58,862 nucleotides of DNA from QAMX01 sp003149835. Its GTDB lineage: Bacteria; Bacillota; Clostridia; Oscillospirales; QAMX01. Location of the stretch: positions 1 to 58,862 of the forward strand of contig CAUGMN010000006.1 of assembly GCA_959600635.1 (NCBI GenBank), read 5' to 3'. Positions 7,179 through 15,496 of this stretch are shown here, in pieces (positions within the stretch are counted from its first letter, which is position 1; each line of letters starts with the position of its first letter). The notes under the pieces are model-generated. The model made no database searches, was not told where the DNA came from, and was given only the letters and a program-made list of their open reading frames with translations. The position numbers were made by a program, and so were the translations under genes.

Positions 7179-9170
7179 ATGCGATTGATGAAAAAGTTGA
7201 TTTGCGCGCTGCTGCTGCTGTCCATGCTCGCCGTCCCCGCGTTTGGCGATCAGCTCGGATCCGTCACCGGCAGCTATGTGTTTCTCCGAGCCGGTCCGGG
7301 AACCTCCTACGCCCAGATCGGCGGCTGCGCCAAGGGGACGAATCTCGTCATCCTGGCCTCTGAAAACGGCTGGTTTAAGGTTTCGGTCAACGGCCTGACG
7401 GGGTACATCTCCGCCGATTATGTGACGACCGACCCTTCCGCGTTTACGACCGCGCCGGCCGTCCCGCCGCAGAGCACGGAACCGCCCGCAGACGCGCAGT
7501 ACGGTACGGTCACGGGCGGAATCGTCAACATCCGCGCCGGCGCCGCCTCCTTTCACGCCCGCGTCGGGCAGGCTCACAAGGGCGACCGCGTCCTTGTCCT
7601 GGCTCTCGTCGACGGCTGGTATAAAATCTCCACCGATAACGGTCAGTTAGGCTACATAAGCGCCGAATATATCCGCCTTGACACCCCTGCGGTCACGACA
7701 GCGCCTGCAACAACGCCGCTTGTGACGACGCCGCCTGTCACCACCGCGCCCGCAACAACGGCCGATCCGGCCGCCAAATACGGCGTCGTCACCGGAAGCG
7801 TCGTCAACCTGCGTTCCGCCGCTTCCACCTCGAGCGCCATCGTCGGCGCCGCGAAGAAGGGAGAACGGCTGGTCGTTCTGGAATCGGTGGACGGCTGGTA
7901 TCGCATCCGGCAGGGCGCGCTGACTGCGCATATTCACGCCGACTATTTGCAGCTTGAAGAGCAACCCGTCACGCCGCCGGTCACGACGACGACGCCCGCC
8001 ACGACCGCTCCGGCTAAACCGGAAGAACCCGGCGCTCAGTATGCCGCCGTGACCGGGAGCGTCGTCAATCTGCGTTCCGCCGCCTCTACGACCAGCACGA
8101 TCGTCGGACAGGCTCACAAGGGCGAAAGGTATCGTGTCGCCGCAAAATCCGGCGATTGGTATCAGATTTACGTCAACACGCAGCTGGTTTATATTCACAG
8201 CGACTATGTGACCGTTGAGGCCGGACAGAGCGGCAGCGCAACGGTCGGCACCGTGACGGGCGGCGTTGTCAACATCCGCGCCGGCGCCGCCGCTTTTCAC
8301 GCCCGCGTCGGACAGGCTTACAAGGGCGACAAGGTGACGATCCTCGGCTCTGAAAACGGCTGGTATAAAATTTCTACTGAAAACGGTCAGGTCGGCTACA
8401 TCAGCGCCGAATATATCCAGACCGAAGCCCCGTCTACGACCGTGCCGCCCGCGACGACGCCGGCCACAACGCCGCCGCCCGCGACCACTGTCCCCGACAG
8501 CTTTACCGTCTCCCCGCTCGACGATACCGGCGTCATCACCGGCTCTTATGTCAACATCCGCGAGTATCCGTCTACAAACGCCACCGTGCTCGGGCTGATC
8601 GCCAAGGGCAAGTATGTGGATATTCTCGGCTCTGTGGACAGCGATTGGTACAAGGTGTCTTACGGCAGCGTGACCGGTTTTATCAGCGCTCAATACGTTC
8701 AGCCCGGCGTAACCGAATACAACCGGCCGGTGTCCGGCGTGATCACCGGCGCGAGCGGGAGCGGCCTCGTCTCCTCTCTCGGCTCTCAATTCAACAGCTT
8801 GCCGTTTGCCGAGCAGCTCTGCCAGTACGCCAAGACCTTTATCGGCGTGCCGTACGTCTACGGCGGCAGTCTGCCGGAAACAGGGTTCGACTGCTCCGGT
8901 TTCACCAAATATGTCTATGCCCATTTCGGCATCACCATCCCGCGGCTCAAACAGTATGAGGCGGGGCGGCGCGTCGAGAAAGCCGATTTGCAGCCGGGCG
9001 ATCTGGTGTTTTTCAACACGACCGGCGTTTCGATCAGCCATGTGGGGCTCTACATCGGTTACGGCCAGTTTATTCACGCGCCGACGGTGGGCAAATCCGT
9101 CTGTATTACCGAGCTTGAATCGGATTATTACGCTTCGCGCTTTGTCTGCGCGGTTCGGATTCTGGATTAG
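7179..9170 (+). CDS. Secreted peptidoglycan hydrolase: six bacterial SH3 repeats plus NlpC/P60
   Basis: Exported 663-residue cell-wall hydrolase, probably a gamma-D-Glu-diamino acid endopeptidase. A signal peptide (MRLMKKLICALLLLSMLAVP, ending near AFG-DQ) is followed by six SH3b repeats starting near residues 27, 107, 201, 288, 356 and 451, separated by Thr/Pro-rich linkers rich in TTAPATT. The C-terminal NlpC/P60 domain (from about residue 540) keeps the catalytic Cys in GFDCSGF, the His in SHVGLYIG and a third polar residue, His, in FIHAP. The ATG at 7179 is preferred over the one at 7158 because AAAGGA lies 6 nt before it and it opens directly on the signal peptide. Repeats 2 and 5 are almost identical, also in DNA. 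A strong terminator follows. Confidence 0.95.
   Translation: MRLMKKLICALLLLSMLAVPAFGDQLGSVTGSYVFLRAGPGTSYAQIGGCAKGTNLVILASENGWFKVSVNGLTGYISADYVTTDPSAFTTAPAVPPQSTEPPADAQYGTVTGGIVNIRAGAASFHARVGQAHKGDRVLVLALVDGWYKISTDNGQLGYISAEYIRLDTPAVTTAPATTPLVTTPPVTTAPATTADPAAKYGVVTGSVVNLRSAASTSSAIVGAAKKGERLVVLESVDGWYRIRQGALTAHIHADYLQLEEQPVTPPVTTTTPATTAPAKPEEPGAQYAAVTGSVVNLRSAASTTSTIVGQAHKGERYRVAAKSGDWYQIYVNTQLVYIHSDYVTVEAGQSGSATVGTVTGGVVNIRAGAAAFHARVGQAYKGDKVTILGSENGWYKISTENGQVGYISAEYIQTEAPSTTVPPATTPATTPPPATTVPDSFTVSPLDDTGVITGSYVNIREYPSTNATVLGLIAKGKYVDILGSVDSDWYKVSYGSVTGFISAQYVQPGVTEYNRPVSGVITGASGSGLVSSLGSQFNSLPFAEQLCQYAKTFIGVPYVYGGSLPETGFDCSGFTKYVYAHFGITIPRLKQYEAGRRVEKADLQPGDLVFFNTTGVSISHVGLYIGYGQFIHAPTVGKSVCITELESDYYASRFVCAVRILD
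7498..8425 (+). repeat. Internal DNA-level duplication of SH3 modules 2 and 5
   Basis: The modules at about 7498-7676 and 8245-8425 share long identical runs, for example GTCAACATCCGCGCCGGCGC at about 7526 and again at about 8268. Modules 3 and 4 (about 7782 and 8043) are a second similar pair (VVNLRSAAST in both). This points to recent duplication or gene conversion. Confidence 0.75.
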
Positions 9171-9218
9171 CCGCCGGAAAAATCGCCTCCGCCGGCCGCT
9201 GCAATCTCAAATATCATC

Positions 9219-9267
9219 AAGGCCGCCCGAGGGAGTGAAAACAACTCCCCGGGCGGCCTTTTTATTT
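9219..9267 (+). terminator. Strong terminator after the NlpC/P60 gene
   Basis: AAGGCCGCCCG starting at 9219 pairs with the arm ending in GGGCGGCCTT at 9260, with an inner GAGT/ACTC pairing, followed by TTTATTT. The rest of the gap to sodC (9268-9468) holds no gene. A short stem AAAGCG/CGCTTT with a T-run on the minus strand around 9389-9405 may terminate sodC. Confidence 0.88.
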
Positions 9268-9468
9268 CGCAAACATCGGTGAAACATTCGGGAGGCTTTC
9301 TGGACCGGCCAAGCCCCGCGGACATTGAGCTGAGCTCTGTATCCGCCGCGCACAGCTGTGTTTTCCCGTCCCGCGGCTGCGCGGGGAAAAAAGCGCCGCG
9401 CTTTCTATAAATGCGCGCCCGCCGGCTTCCCTCCCATGGTTCTCTCCAAGTCTCCCGGCGCGCAGCGC

Positions 9469-9972
9469 TCAGGCTCTGTGCGCCTGAATGCGGCCGCAGG
9501 CGATTTTCGTACCGGAGTTTCCCGACGGCTGCGTCGTAAAGTCATCCGGCCGATCGTGAACGATCACCGTTCGCCCGACGATCTCGCGGACCGTAAAGCG
9601 GTCTGTGAGGACGGCGCTGAACGCATATCCGCAGTTGCCAAACAGCGGCGGCAGATCTCCCGCATGATACGGGTGCAGACAGCCGTTTGGGTTATAGTGT
9701 GCGCCCGCATCCGCAAAGGCGTCTTCCGCATTGCCCGTACAGGCGCCGCCCTCATGGATGTGAAAGCCGAAGATCCGCCCGCCGCACTCCCCCGCGCCCG
9801 TGGGAAGCCCTGTCAGCTCGGCGACCACCAGTACGCCCTGCCGCGTCTGGTAAAACAACACCTGTCCGTAAAGGTCGGGGTAAGCGCCGCTTCCCCGCAC
9901 AATCGCCCGCGCCTGCGGGCTGCGCCGCAAAATACCGGCAAAGCCCCTAACACCCCCTGCCGATGGATCCAT
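9469..9972 (-). CDS. Cu/Zn superoxide dismutase family protein, no signal peptide
   Basis: Predicted superoxide dismutase of 167 residues. All metal ligands can be placed: HxH in GFHIHEGG and the later VIVH for copper, bridging His in GAHYNP, and the two His and the Asp in LHPYHAGDLP for zinc. The disulfide pair (GGAC and KIACG) is also present. The active-site Arg, seen as GNAGSR in animal SOD1, is replaced by Lys (GNSGTKIACG). No signal peptide is visible, whereas most bacterial SodC proteins are exported, so a cytoplasmic location is inferred. GGGAGGG lies about 9 nt before the ATG. It is a single gene, separated from its neighbours by terminators. A 14-bp palindrome lies 52 bp upstream. 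Confidence 0.9.
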   Translation of the reverse strand: MDPSAGGVRGFAGILRRSPQARAIVRGSGAYPDLYGQVLFYQTRQGVLVVAELTGLPTGAGECGGRIFGFHIHEGGACTGNAEDAFADAGAHYNPNGCLHPYHAGDLPPLFGNCGYAFSAVLTDRFTVREIVGRTVIVHDRPDDFTTQPSGNSGTKIACGRIQAHRA

Positions 9973-10023
9973 ATTCTATCAACCCTCCCAATGCGGTCTC
10001 TGTTATCAGCCTATGCCGGCAGG

Positions 10024-10037
10024 GTGGCAGCTGCCAC
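10024..10037. promoter_or_regulatory. 14-bp perfect palindrome upstream of sodC
   Basis: GTGGCAGCTGCCAC lies about 52 bp before the sodC ATG, where a promoter would be expected, although no clear -35/-10 pair is visible. It shares the CAGCTG centre with the palindrome in the nrdG promoter spacer. An operator role is a guess. Confidence 0.35.
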
Positions 10038-10064
10038 ACGTTGCGTGCAGCCGCGAGGGGCAGA

Positions 10065-10110
10065 AAAACCGGCTTAGAGCCGAATCGCAGATTCGCTCTA
10101 AGCCGGTTTT
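10065..10110. terminator. Long bidirectional terminator hairpin
   Basis: AAAACCGGCTTAGAGC (10065-10080) pairs with GCTCTAAGCCGGTTTT (10095-10110), with an inner CGAAT/ATTCG stem. Both outer ends are A/T-rich. It lies 40 bp after the stop of the solute-binding protein (minus) and upstream of sodC. Confidence 0.88.
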
Positions 10111-10149
10111 GATACACCCCCGCCTAAGCGCGCGGGAGAGACGCTACGT

Positions 10150-11670
10150 TTAACGATTCAGCGCATCCAGCAGAGCTTGCAGACGCGGCTTCGCCGATTC
10201 GACGATGCTCGCCGGAGACAGCTCCTCGTCAAAGATCTTGTAAACAACCTCGGCGCGGTAGGTGTCGTTGTGTTCCCTGGAGCACCACGACCAGTTCGCC
10301 ACCGGCGACGAGAAAATATAATTCTCCATCATATCCAGAGAATCCGTATCGTCATCGTCCTGTAAATACTGTTTCAGACAGGTCGCGATATCCGTATCAT
10401 TCTGGCGTCTGGCAAACGCGGCGTAGATCGCGGCAGAGGTCGCTTTGTCCTTGTTGGTGACAAGCATCACGTCGTACTTGACGCCGCCGAGGACGTTCAT
10501 ATAATCCGCATCCTTGTCGGCCTTCGGAGTCGGGATGGTTCCCCAATTGATCTCGGCATTGCCCAAGTCGGTGCTGCCACTTCTACCCCTAATCGCGCGG
10601 TTCATCTCCGACCACAGCAGACCGACCTCGCCGGATTTGAACATCTGATGTCCCTCCGAGTAAGTCGCGTTGGCGCCCTCCTTGTTTTCACACAGATAGC
10701 CGCTGTTGGCCACTTTATCGAGGAACTCATAGGTTTCCAGCGCTTCGGTGGAATCGATCAGGCTGGTCAGCCTTCCGTCCACCCAGTCGACGATCTTGCC
10801 GCCGGACAGCAGAACCTCTTCGCCGTAGCCGAGGTAGCCGGTTGCAAGGCCCCATGTGTCGTTCTGGCCGTCGCCGTCGTTGTCCTTGGTCAGCTTTCCG
10901 GCGAGCTCGAGGAAATAATCCCATGTCCAGTCGCCGTCTCGCACGACCTGATACAGATCGTCGACGCCGACCGATTTGACGAGGTCCTTATTGAAGAACA
11001 TCACCCAGCCGGCCTCCGGCGGCAAAAATTTCGAGGCATATCGGACGCCGTAGGTATCGCCGTTGATATCCCACGCGTGCGTAAAAGGCTGGTACAGAAG
11101 CTTCTCGTTGTTGACGTCGAGGCCGGCGCTGAGAATCTCCTCGGAGTTCAGCGCGACAAGGCCGCCGGCCGCATAAATCGGAAACCATGTATGCGTTTTG
11201 ATTTCATAGAAATCAGCCGGATTGTCGCCGGAAACCGTCCACGTCAGGGCCTGCGTGGAATCGCCCACGGAATCCATATACTCAATATGAATGTTCAGGT
11301 CTTCTTCTAACTGGGTCCAGACTTCAAACTGTTCCTGACCGACGGCATCTTCCTTCACTTGGCCGTCTTCCAGGAATGGCGTGCGGTCGTTTCTGTCCAC
11401 AGACAGCATAAAGGTACGACCGTCAAAGTCAAGCTGTTGCTCATAAGCCAGCCACTGTTCGTCGGTCCATGTGCTGCTCTGGGAAAGATCGAAGGGATCG
11501 TCCGTCTCGGCGGGAGTCGTTTCTGAGGGCTGAGAATCCGGCGCGGAGGTCGTAGAATCCGCTGTCGGCGCCGGTGTTGATTCTGCCGGATCGTTGCTGT
11601 CGCCGCAGGCGCCAAATAGCGTCGCAAGCATGAGAACCGCTAAGAGCACGAGAAGGAGTCTTTTTTTCAT
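10150..11670 (-). CDS. Extracellular solute-binding lipoprotein, probably sugar ABC uptake
   Basis: A 506-residue substrate-binding lipoprotein. The signal peptide ends in the lipobox LFGAC, so the protein is anchored outside the membrane by its first mature Cys, followed by a Ser/Thr/Pro linker. The body carries motifs common in family-1 sugar-binding proteins: WVMFFNKDLV, DWTWDYFLELA, and the calcium-loop-like DNDGDGQNDTWGLATG. The ATG at 11670 is chosen because AAAAGAGG lies about 7 nt before it and it opens the signal peptide; in-frame codons upstream have no ribosome site. No permease or ATPase gene adjoins it, so it is an orphan that must use a transporter encoded elsewhere. It has its own promoter and terminator. 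Confidence 0.9.
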   Translation of the reverse strand: MKKRLLLVLLAVLMLATLFGACGDSNDPAESTPAPTADSTTSAPDSQPSETTPAETDDPFDLSQSSTWTDEQWLAYEQQLDFDGRTFMLSVDRNDRTPFLEDGQVKEDAVGQEQFEVWTQLEEDLNIHIEYMDSVGDSTQALTWTVSGDNPADFYEIKTHTWFPIYAAGGLVALNSEEILSAGLDVNNEKLLYQPFTHAWDINGDTYGVRYASKFLPPEAGWVMFFNKDLVKSVGVDDLYQVVRDGDWTWDYFLELAGKLTKDNDGDGQNDTWGLATGYLGYGEEVLLSGGKIVDWVDGRLTSLIDSTEALETYEFLDKVANSGYLCENKEGANATYSEGHQMFKSGEVGLLWSEMNRAIRGRSGSTDLGNAEINWGTIPTPKADKDADYMNVLGGVKYDVMLVTNKDKATSAAIYAAFARRQNDTDIATCLKQYLQDDDDTDSLDMMENYIFSSPVANWSWCSREHNDTYRAEVVYKIFDEELSPASIVESAKPRLQALLDALNR

Positions 11671-11744
11671 ACGCTGCCTCTTTTCTAAATATTTGCCGAA
11701 AATCACAAACATTTGTATTTGTATGTGTTATACGACATGTGTAT

Positions 11745-11773
11745 ATTATATATTTTTGGAAAATAATTGTCAA
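11745..11773 (-). promoter_or_regulatory. Consensus sigma-A promoter of the solute-binding lipoprotein gene
   Basis: On the minus strand TTGACA (11773-11768), a 17-bp spacer and TATAAT (11750-11745), all perfect. A run of 11 C on the plus strand (G11 on the transcribed side, 11786-11796) ends 12 bp upstream of the -35. Confidence 0.9.
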
Positions 11774-11823
11774 CAAGTCGTAAGTCCCCCCCCCCCGTCT
11801 TTTTTTCTTAACAAAATACAAAA

Positions 11824-11848
11824 ATGCAGCCGTTTATAGCGGCTGCAT
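11824..11848. terminator. Terminator after the Gfo/Idh/MocA gene
   Basis: ATGCAGCCG (11824-11832), loop of 7, CGGCTGCAT (11840-11848), with A-rich and T-rich flanks, so it can act in both directions. It lies about 75 bp after the oxidoreductase stop. Confidence 0.88.
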
Positions 11849-11923
11849 CTTTGTATTTTTTATCATTTTGCTTTTTTTTGACTATTTCATCACATTTTGC
11901 CGTTTTTCGGCAGAATCACAGGT

Positions 11924-12970
11924 TTACAGGTGAAATTCAACGACCTGCCCCAGCTCTACGGAGCGGAAGCATTCCTCCATCACGCGCATAACCTTCATCA
12001 TTTCGTCATGGGTGACAAGCTGCGTCTCTGCGCCGTCGATGGCTTTGCAGAAATTGCGGTAGTAGTCGTGCACATCGCTGGCGGGACGCTCCATCTCATA
12101 TTCGTCGACCGTCACGCTGTCGCGCGGCGCCATGGTCTTCGTCAGGCCGGCGGCGGTCTGCACGGGGATGACGTCGCTCTCATGCCAGTATTTGCAGCGG
12201 ACGAGCTTGCATTTCTCGCGCCAGTCGGAGATCATCGCCGTCCCGTTTTTAGCGCGCATATAGAAGCGCGGCATGGCGATAAAGTTATATGTCCCGACCT
12301 CGACATACGCTTCCTTGCCGCTTTCAAAGGTGAGGACAAGCTTAAAGCCGTCGTCCACCTCGTCGTTGGTCAAATGCTCAAAGCGGCAGTAGACGGTTTT
12401 GATATCCTCTTTGATGATCTGCAAAATCTGGTCGACCAGATGGACGCCCCAGTCGTAGAGCATACCGCCGCCGTGCTCTTTTTCGCCGCGCCAGTCGCTG
12501 GGAATCCCGCGCGAGCCGTGAATTCTCGATTCAATGGTGAACACCTCGCCGAGCTCGCCGGAGTCATAGATCTTTTTCATCGCCAGAAAATCAACGTCCC
12601 AGCGCCTGTTCTGATGCACGGAGAAAATGCGGTGATTTTTCCGCGCCGCTTCGATCATCTCCGTCAAATCAACGCTCGACAGGGTGACGGGCTTTTCGGA
12701 AATCACGTTCTTCCCGGCGTTCAGCGCGGCGACCGCGATCTCCTTGTGAAAATCGTTGGGCACCGCGATCGTAATCAGATCGACCGCCGGATCCGCCAAA
12801 ACCGCTTCAAACGAATCATATGCGAAAATGCCGCGGCTGCGCGCGAGCTCGTTTTTTTCAGGAAGAATGTCGTATACGCCGGCCAGATTCACACAGTCGC
12901 TGGTCAGCGCGTGCTGCGTATGCCATCCGCCCATACCGCCGTATCCGATCACAACAAGGTTCTTTTTCAT
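11924..12970 (-). CDS. Gfo/Idh/MocA family NAD(P)-dependent oxidoreductase
   Basis: Predicted sugar or inositol-type dehydrogenase of 348 residues. The N-terminal Rossmann fold has GYGGMGGWH, and the family motif EKP (GKNVISEKPVTLS) that positions the catalytic Lys is present near residue 95. The second half contains GGGMLYDWGVHLVDQIL, the usual substrate-side helix with the conserved Asp and His. It stands as a single transcription unit with its own promoter and terminator. The neighbouring sugar-binding lipoprotein is on the same strand but behind a terminator, so a shared sugar pathway is possible but not shown. Substrate unknown. Confidence 0.93.
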   Translation of the reverse strand: MKKNLVVIGYGGMGGWHTQHALTSDCVNLAGVYDILPEKNELARSRGIFAYDSFEAVLADPAVDLITIAVPNDFHKEIAVAALNAGKNVISEKPVTLSSVDLTEMIEAARKNHRIFSVHQNRRWDVDFLAMKKIYDSGELGEVFTIESRIHGSRGIPSDWRGEKEHGGGMLYDWGVHLVDQILQIIKEDIKTVYCRFEHLTNDEVDDGFKLVLTFESGKEAYVEVGTYNFIAMPRFYMRAKNGTAMISDWREKCKLVRCKYWHESDVIPVQTAAGLTKTMAPRDSVTVDEYEMERPASDVHDYYRNFCKAIDGAETQLVTHDEMMKVMRVMEECFRSVELGQVVEFHL

Positions 12971-13004
12971 CTTTACAAGATCCTCTCCTTTATCCCCATT
13001 GATA

Positions 13005-13061
13005 TGGGACGGAATGCGACCGTCCCACTAACTATTATATTAGAATAATCGCGTCTGTCAA
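13005..13061 (-). promoter_or_regulatory. Promoter with adjoining inverted repeat for the Gfo/Idh/MocA gene
   Basis: On the minus strand TTGACA (13061-13056), a 16-bp spacer and TATAAT (13039-13034). The -35 overlaps the stop region of the upstream DUF3842 gene. A perfect 8-bp inverted repeat, TGGGACGG (13005-13012) and CCGTCCCA (13020-13027), starts at the expected transcription start, where a repressor or a 5' mRNA hairpin could act. Confidence 0.75.
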
Positions 13062-13498
13062 GTCAAACCGGTAAATTCTCCGTCAAGAATTTTCAGCGCG
13101 CTCTCCACGGCCGCGCGCACGCAGTCGGTCACGGAAACACCCGCCGCGCCGGCAATGGAAATGCTGCACCGGCCGGTGGGAATGAGGATCTTCCGCGCCG
13201 GACTGCTGGCAACGGCGAACGCCATTCTCGGCGTGACCTCGCCTAATAACGAGTTCGCCGCGATAATCCCCACCGGACCGGCAATGATGTCCGCGTCCGC
13301 ACAGTTGACGGCGACGGGGTTGTCCCCTGTCGCGCCGAGCGGCGCTCCCGCTTTCAGCATCGCCGCCGTGGCGATCGTATTGGTTCCGATCGCGATCAGC
13401 GTATTCCGTTCTCCGTCGAAGCGGCCGCTTTTCATGAGCTGCTCGACAAGCAGCTTGCCGATTCGGCCGCCCTGTCCGTCGATGACGATGAGCTTCAC
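13058..13498 (-). CDS. DUF3842 family protein
   Basis: A 146-residue cytoplasmic protein of a clostridial family of unknown function. It opens with a nucleotide-binding-like loop, VIDGQGGRIGKLLVEQL, and continues with GTNTIATAAMLKAGA, and the cysteine-containing CADADIIAGPVGIIAAN. The end has IPTGRCSISIAGAAG. The start is a GTG overlapping the stop of the DUF2079 gene (13495-13498), with GGAAGGGGAGG upstream, so the two are translationally coupled. The fold suggests binding of a nucleotide or small molecule, but no function is established. Confidence 0.88.
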   Translation of the reverse strand: MKLIVIDGQGGRIGKLLVEQLMKSGRFDGERNTLIAIGTNTIATAAMLKAGAPLGATGDNPVAVNCADADIIAGPVGIIAANSLLGEVTPRMAFAVASSPARKILIPTGRCSISIAGAAGVSVTDCVRAAVESALKILDGEFTGLT

Positions 13499-15240
13499 CG
13501 TACTTCCTCCCCTTCCGCCAGTTTGAGCACGGCGACCGCGCCGTCGGTTTTGGTCACGAGCGTATAGCCGCCGTCCTCGACGGTGCGGATTGTCTGCCGC
13601 GCCTTTTCAGGCGCAATAAAGCGCAGATCCAAAACGATATATTCCGTCTCGTTTTTCGAGGGGTATTCAAAAATCAGATCCCGCCTTGCTATATGCGCGA
13701 CGAAAAACGTATCCGCGGCGACGGAGGCGTCGTCCGGAATCGACGCGAGCGCGTCGGCGATGGCCGCGCGCGTATCCCGGCTCGCCGCGTAGCTCCCGAT
13801 CAGCGAGGTTCGGGACAGATTGACCGAGGTAAATAACAGCGTCGAGGCCAGCGCCGCGCCGCAGAGCAGCCGGTAGCCCGTCCGCTCTGAAATATCCGAA
13901 AGGTTGAGCACGGCCGCATAAAACAGCAGCGCGCCCGAACCGTAGGTATACTGATAATGCACCGAATACTGGTATTGATAATTTGTCATCAGGTTGACGA
14001 GCACAAACGGGATCAGCAGGATAAAGCGCGTCGGCCGCGTGGTCAGCAGGGGCAGGAAAAGCAGCGGCAGCAGCATTTGCAGGACAAAAACGAGCTTCTC
14101 CGCAGTCAGACACTGCGCCAGCACGCGCATGGGATCGGTGAACAATGTTTTGAAAATTCCGATCAGGCCGCTGTCGGAAATATTGTCATAGCGCCATGTC
14201 ATCGCGCCCAGGCCAAACTGTTCAAGCATTGTCAGCGCAAACAGGAAATACGCCACGGACAGCAAAAACAACGCCGTTCCGTGCTTATACTCCCGCCGCC
14301 CAAGCAGCAGATAGAGCCCGAACACCGCCATATAGACGGGCGCGTCCTCCTTGACAAACAGCGTCAGCGCCGCAAACAGGTACATCAGGGGAAACCGCTT
14401 CGATTCATAGCAGCAGACGGCGGAGAGAATCAACACCGGCAGAAATTTGTTTTCGTGCAGATCATAAAAGCAGCCGCCTGTAAAAGCCGGATACGCGAGA
14501 TACGCCGTCGCCAGCAGCGCGACAAACAGCGGCTTCAAGCCGCGCCGCTTCGCCAACAGGCACAGCGGAACGACGCCGCCCGCCACAACGGCCGCCTGCA
14601 AGACCAGCAGCGTCACCGGAGAGGGAATCAGCGCGTAGAAAGGCAGAAAGAGATAATAGATCGGCGAAATATGGACGTTAAAGTGCGAAATGACCGCGTC
14701 GCGCTCGCAGGAAACCGTCTGCGACAGATCCTCGCGCATATGGTGGAACATATTGGAGAAAATGCCGAAATCAAAGTTCGGGCTGTAATATTGCAGATAG
14801 CGCAGCGACGTCAACACCGCGATAAAGAGAAACAGCGCGACCGCGAGAGCGGCGACCCATATTGTCGCCGCTCTCGCGCCGAGCCGCGGCTCGGCGGCCG
14901 GAAGCCGCCCGCGCGCGAACAGGATCCAGCCGGCGATCACAAGACACAGGATGACCGCAAAACAAAAATAGATGTCGCGAATCTTAGCGACATGGATAAA
15001 CGAGGTCACAATCGCCGCCGCGGCAAACAGGAAAGCGTCCAAACGCTCTGACTTTATGCGCCAAGCGGCCGTCGTAAACAGCGCGAAGAATACAAGCGTC
15101 AGGACGGCGACCGCTACAAGGCTTCCGCCGGTCTGTTCACCGCCCGCAGCGGCGGCGGAGACGCTGATCGCCGCCAGCCACGCGGCGACCAGCCGCAGCA
15201 CGCAGCGCTCAATTTTGGTTTGAGTTTCTGTTCTTTCCAT
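13495..15240 (-). CDS. DUF2079 polytopic membrane protein
   Basis: A 581-residue integral membrane protein with about ten or more hydrophobic segments. The DUF2079 signature RYLQYYSPNFDFGIFSNMFH follows the third to fourth helices, with HFNVHISPIYYLFLPFYALI and YDLHENKFLPVL after it. The architecture resembles GT-C glycosyltransferases of the PMT/ArnT kind, in which an acidic residue in the first large outer loop binds the lipid donor; transferase activity is an inference. The soluble C-terminal tail (about residues 495-581) is conserved in the family. A leader of about 250 nt precedes the ATG. It overlaps DUF3842 by 4 bp. Confidence 0.88.
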   Translation of the reverse strand: MERTETQTKIERCVLRLVAAWLAAISVSAAAAGGEQTGGSLVAVAVLTLVFFALFTTAAWRIKSERLDAFLFAAAAIVTSFIHVAKIRDIYFCFAVILCLVIAGWILFARGRLPAAEPRLGARAATIWVAALAVALFLFIAVLTSLRYLQYYSPNFDFGIFSNMFHHMREDLSQTVSCERDAVISHFNVHISPIYYLFLPFYALIPSPVTLLVLQAAVVAGGVVPLCLLAKRRGLKPLFVALLATAYLAYPAFTGGCFYDLHENKFLPVLILSAVCCYESKRFPLMYLFAALTLFVKEDAPVYMAVFGLYLLLGRREYKHGTALFLLSVAYFLFALTMLEQFGLGAMTWRYDNISDSGLIGIFKTLFTDPMRVLAQCLTAEKLVFVLQMLLPLLFLPLLTTRPTRFILLIPFVLVNLMTNYQYQYSVHYQYTYGSGALLFYAAVLNLSDISERTGYRLLCGAALASTLLFTSVNLSRTSLIGSYAASRDTRAAIADALASIPDDASVAADTFFVAHIARRDLIFEYPSKNETEYIVLDLRFIAPEKARQTIRTVEDGGYTLVTKTDGAVAVLKLAEGEEVR

Positions 15241-15490
15241 TCGTCTTCTGTTTTCTCCGTTGATGAGTGATACGCGAGCTTTCAGGCCGCCTCGCCGAAA
15301 AAGTGCGTCGTCCCGAAAACGGCCGGCGCGCCATCCTTGTGCGCCGGAAAAGCAAAAGTGCCGCCTGTCACGTCTTTGACGATCGCAACAGAACGGATTT
15401 TCCGGCCTTTCTGCTTTTCGGGATGATTCAATCTGTCGGTTCAGCCTTTCGCCTCTGTCAGCGCCGGGCTGCCCGCGCGGTCACGGCGCT
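15241..15490 (-). other. Long 5' leader of the DUF2079-DUF3842 operon
   Basis: About 250 nt lie between the predicted transcription start and the ATG at 15240. The leader is GC-rich with pairing segments, such as GCGCCGTGACC near its start and TCCGGCGCACAAGGATGGCGCGCCGG in interrupted form near 15330. I could not match it to a known riboswitch class, and no open reading frame in it looks real. Confidence 0.35.
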
Positions 15491-15496
15491 CTTATT

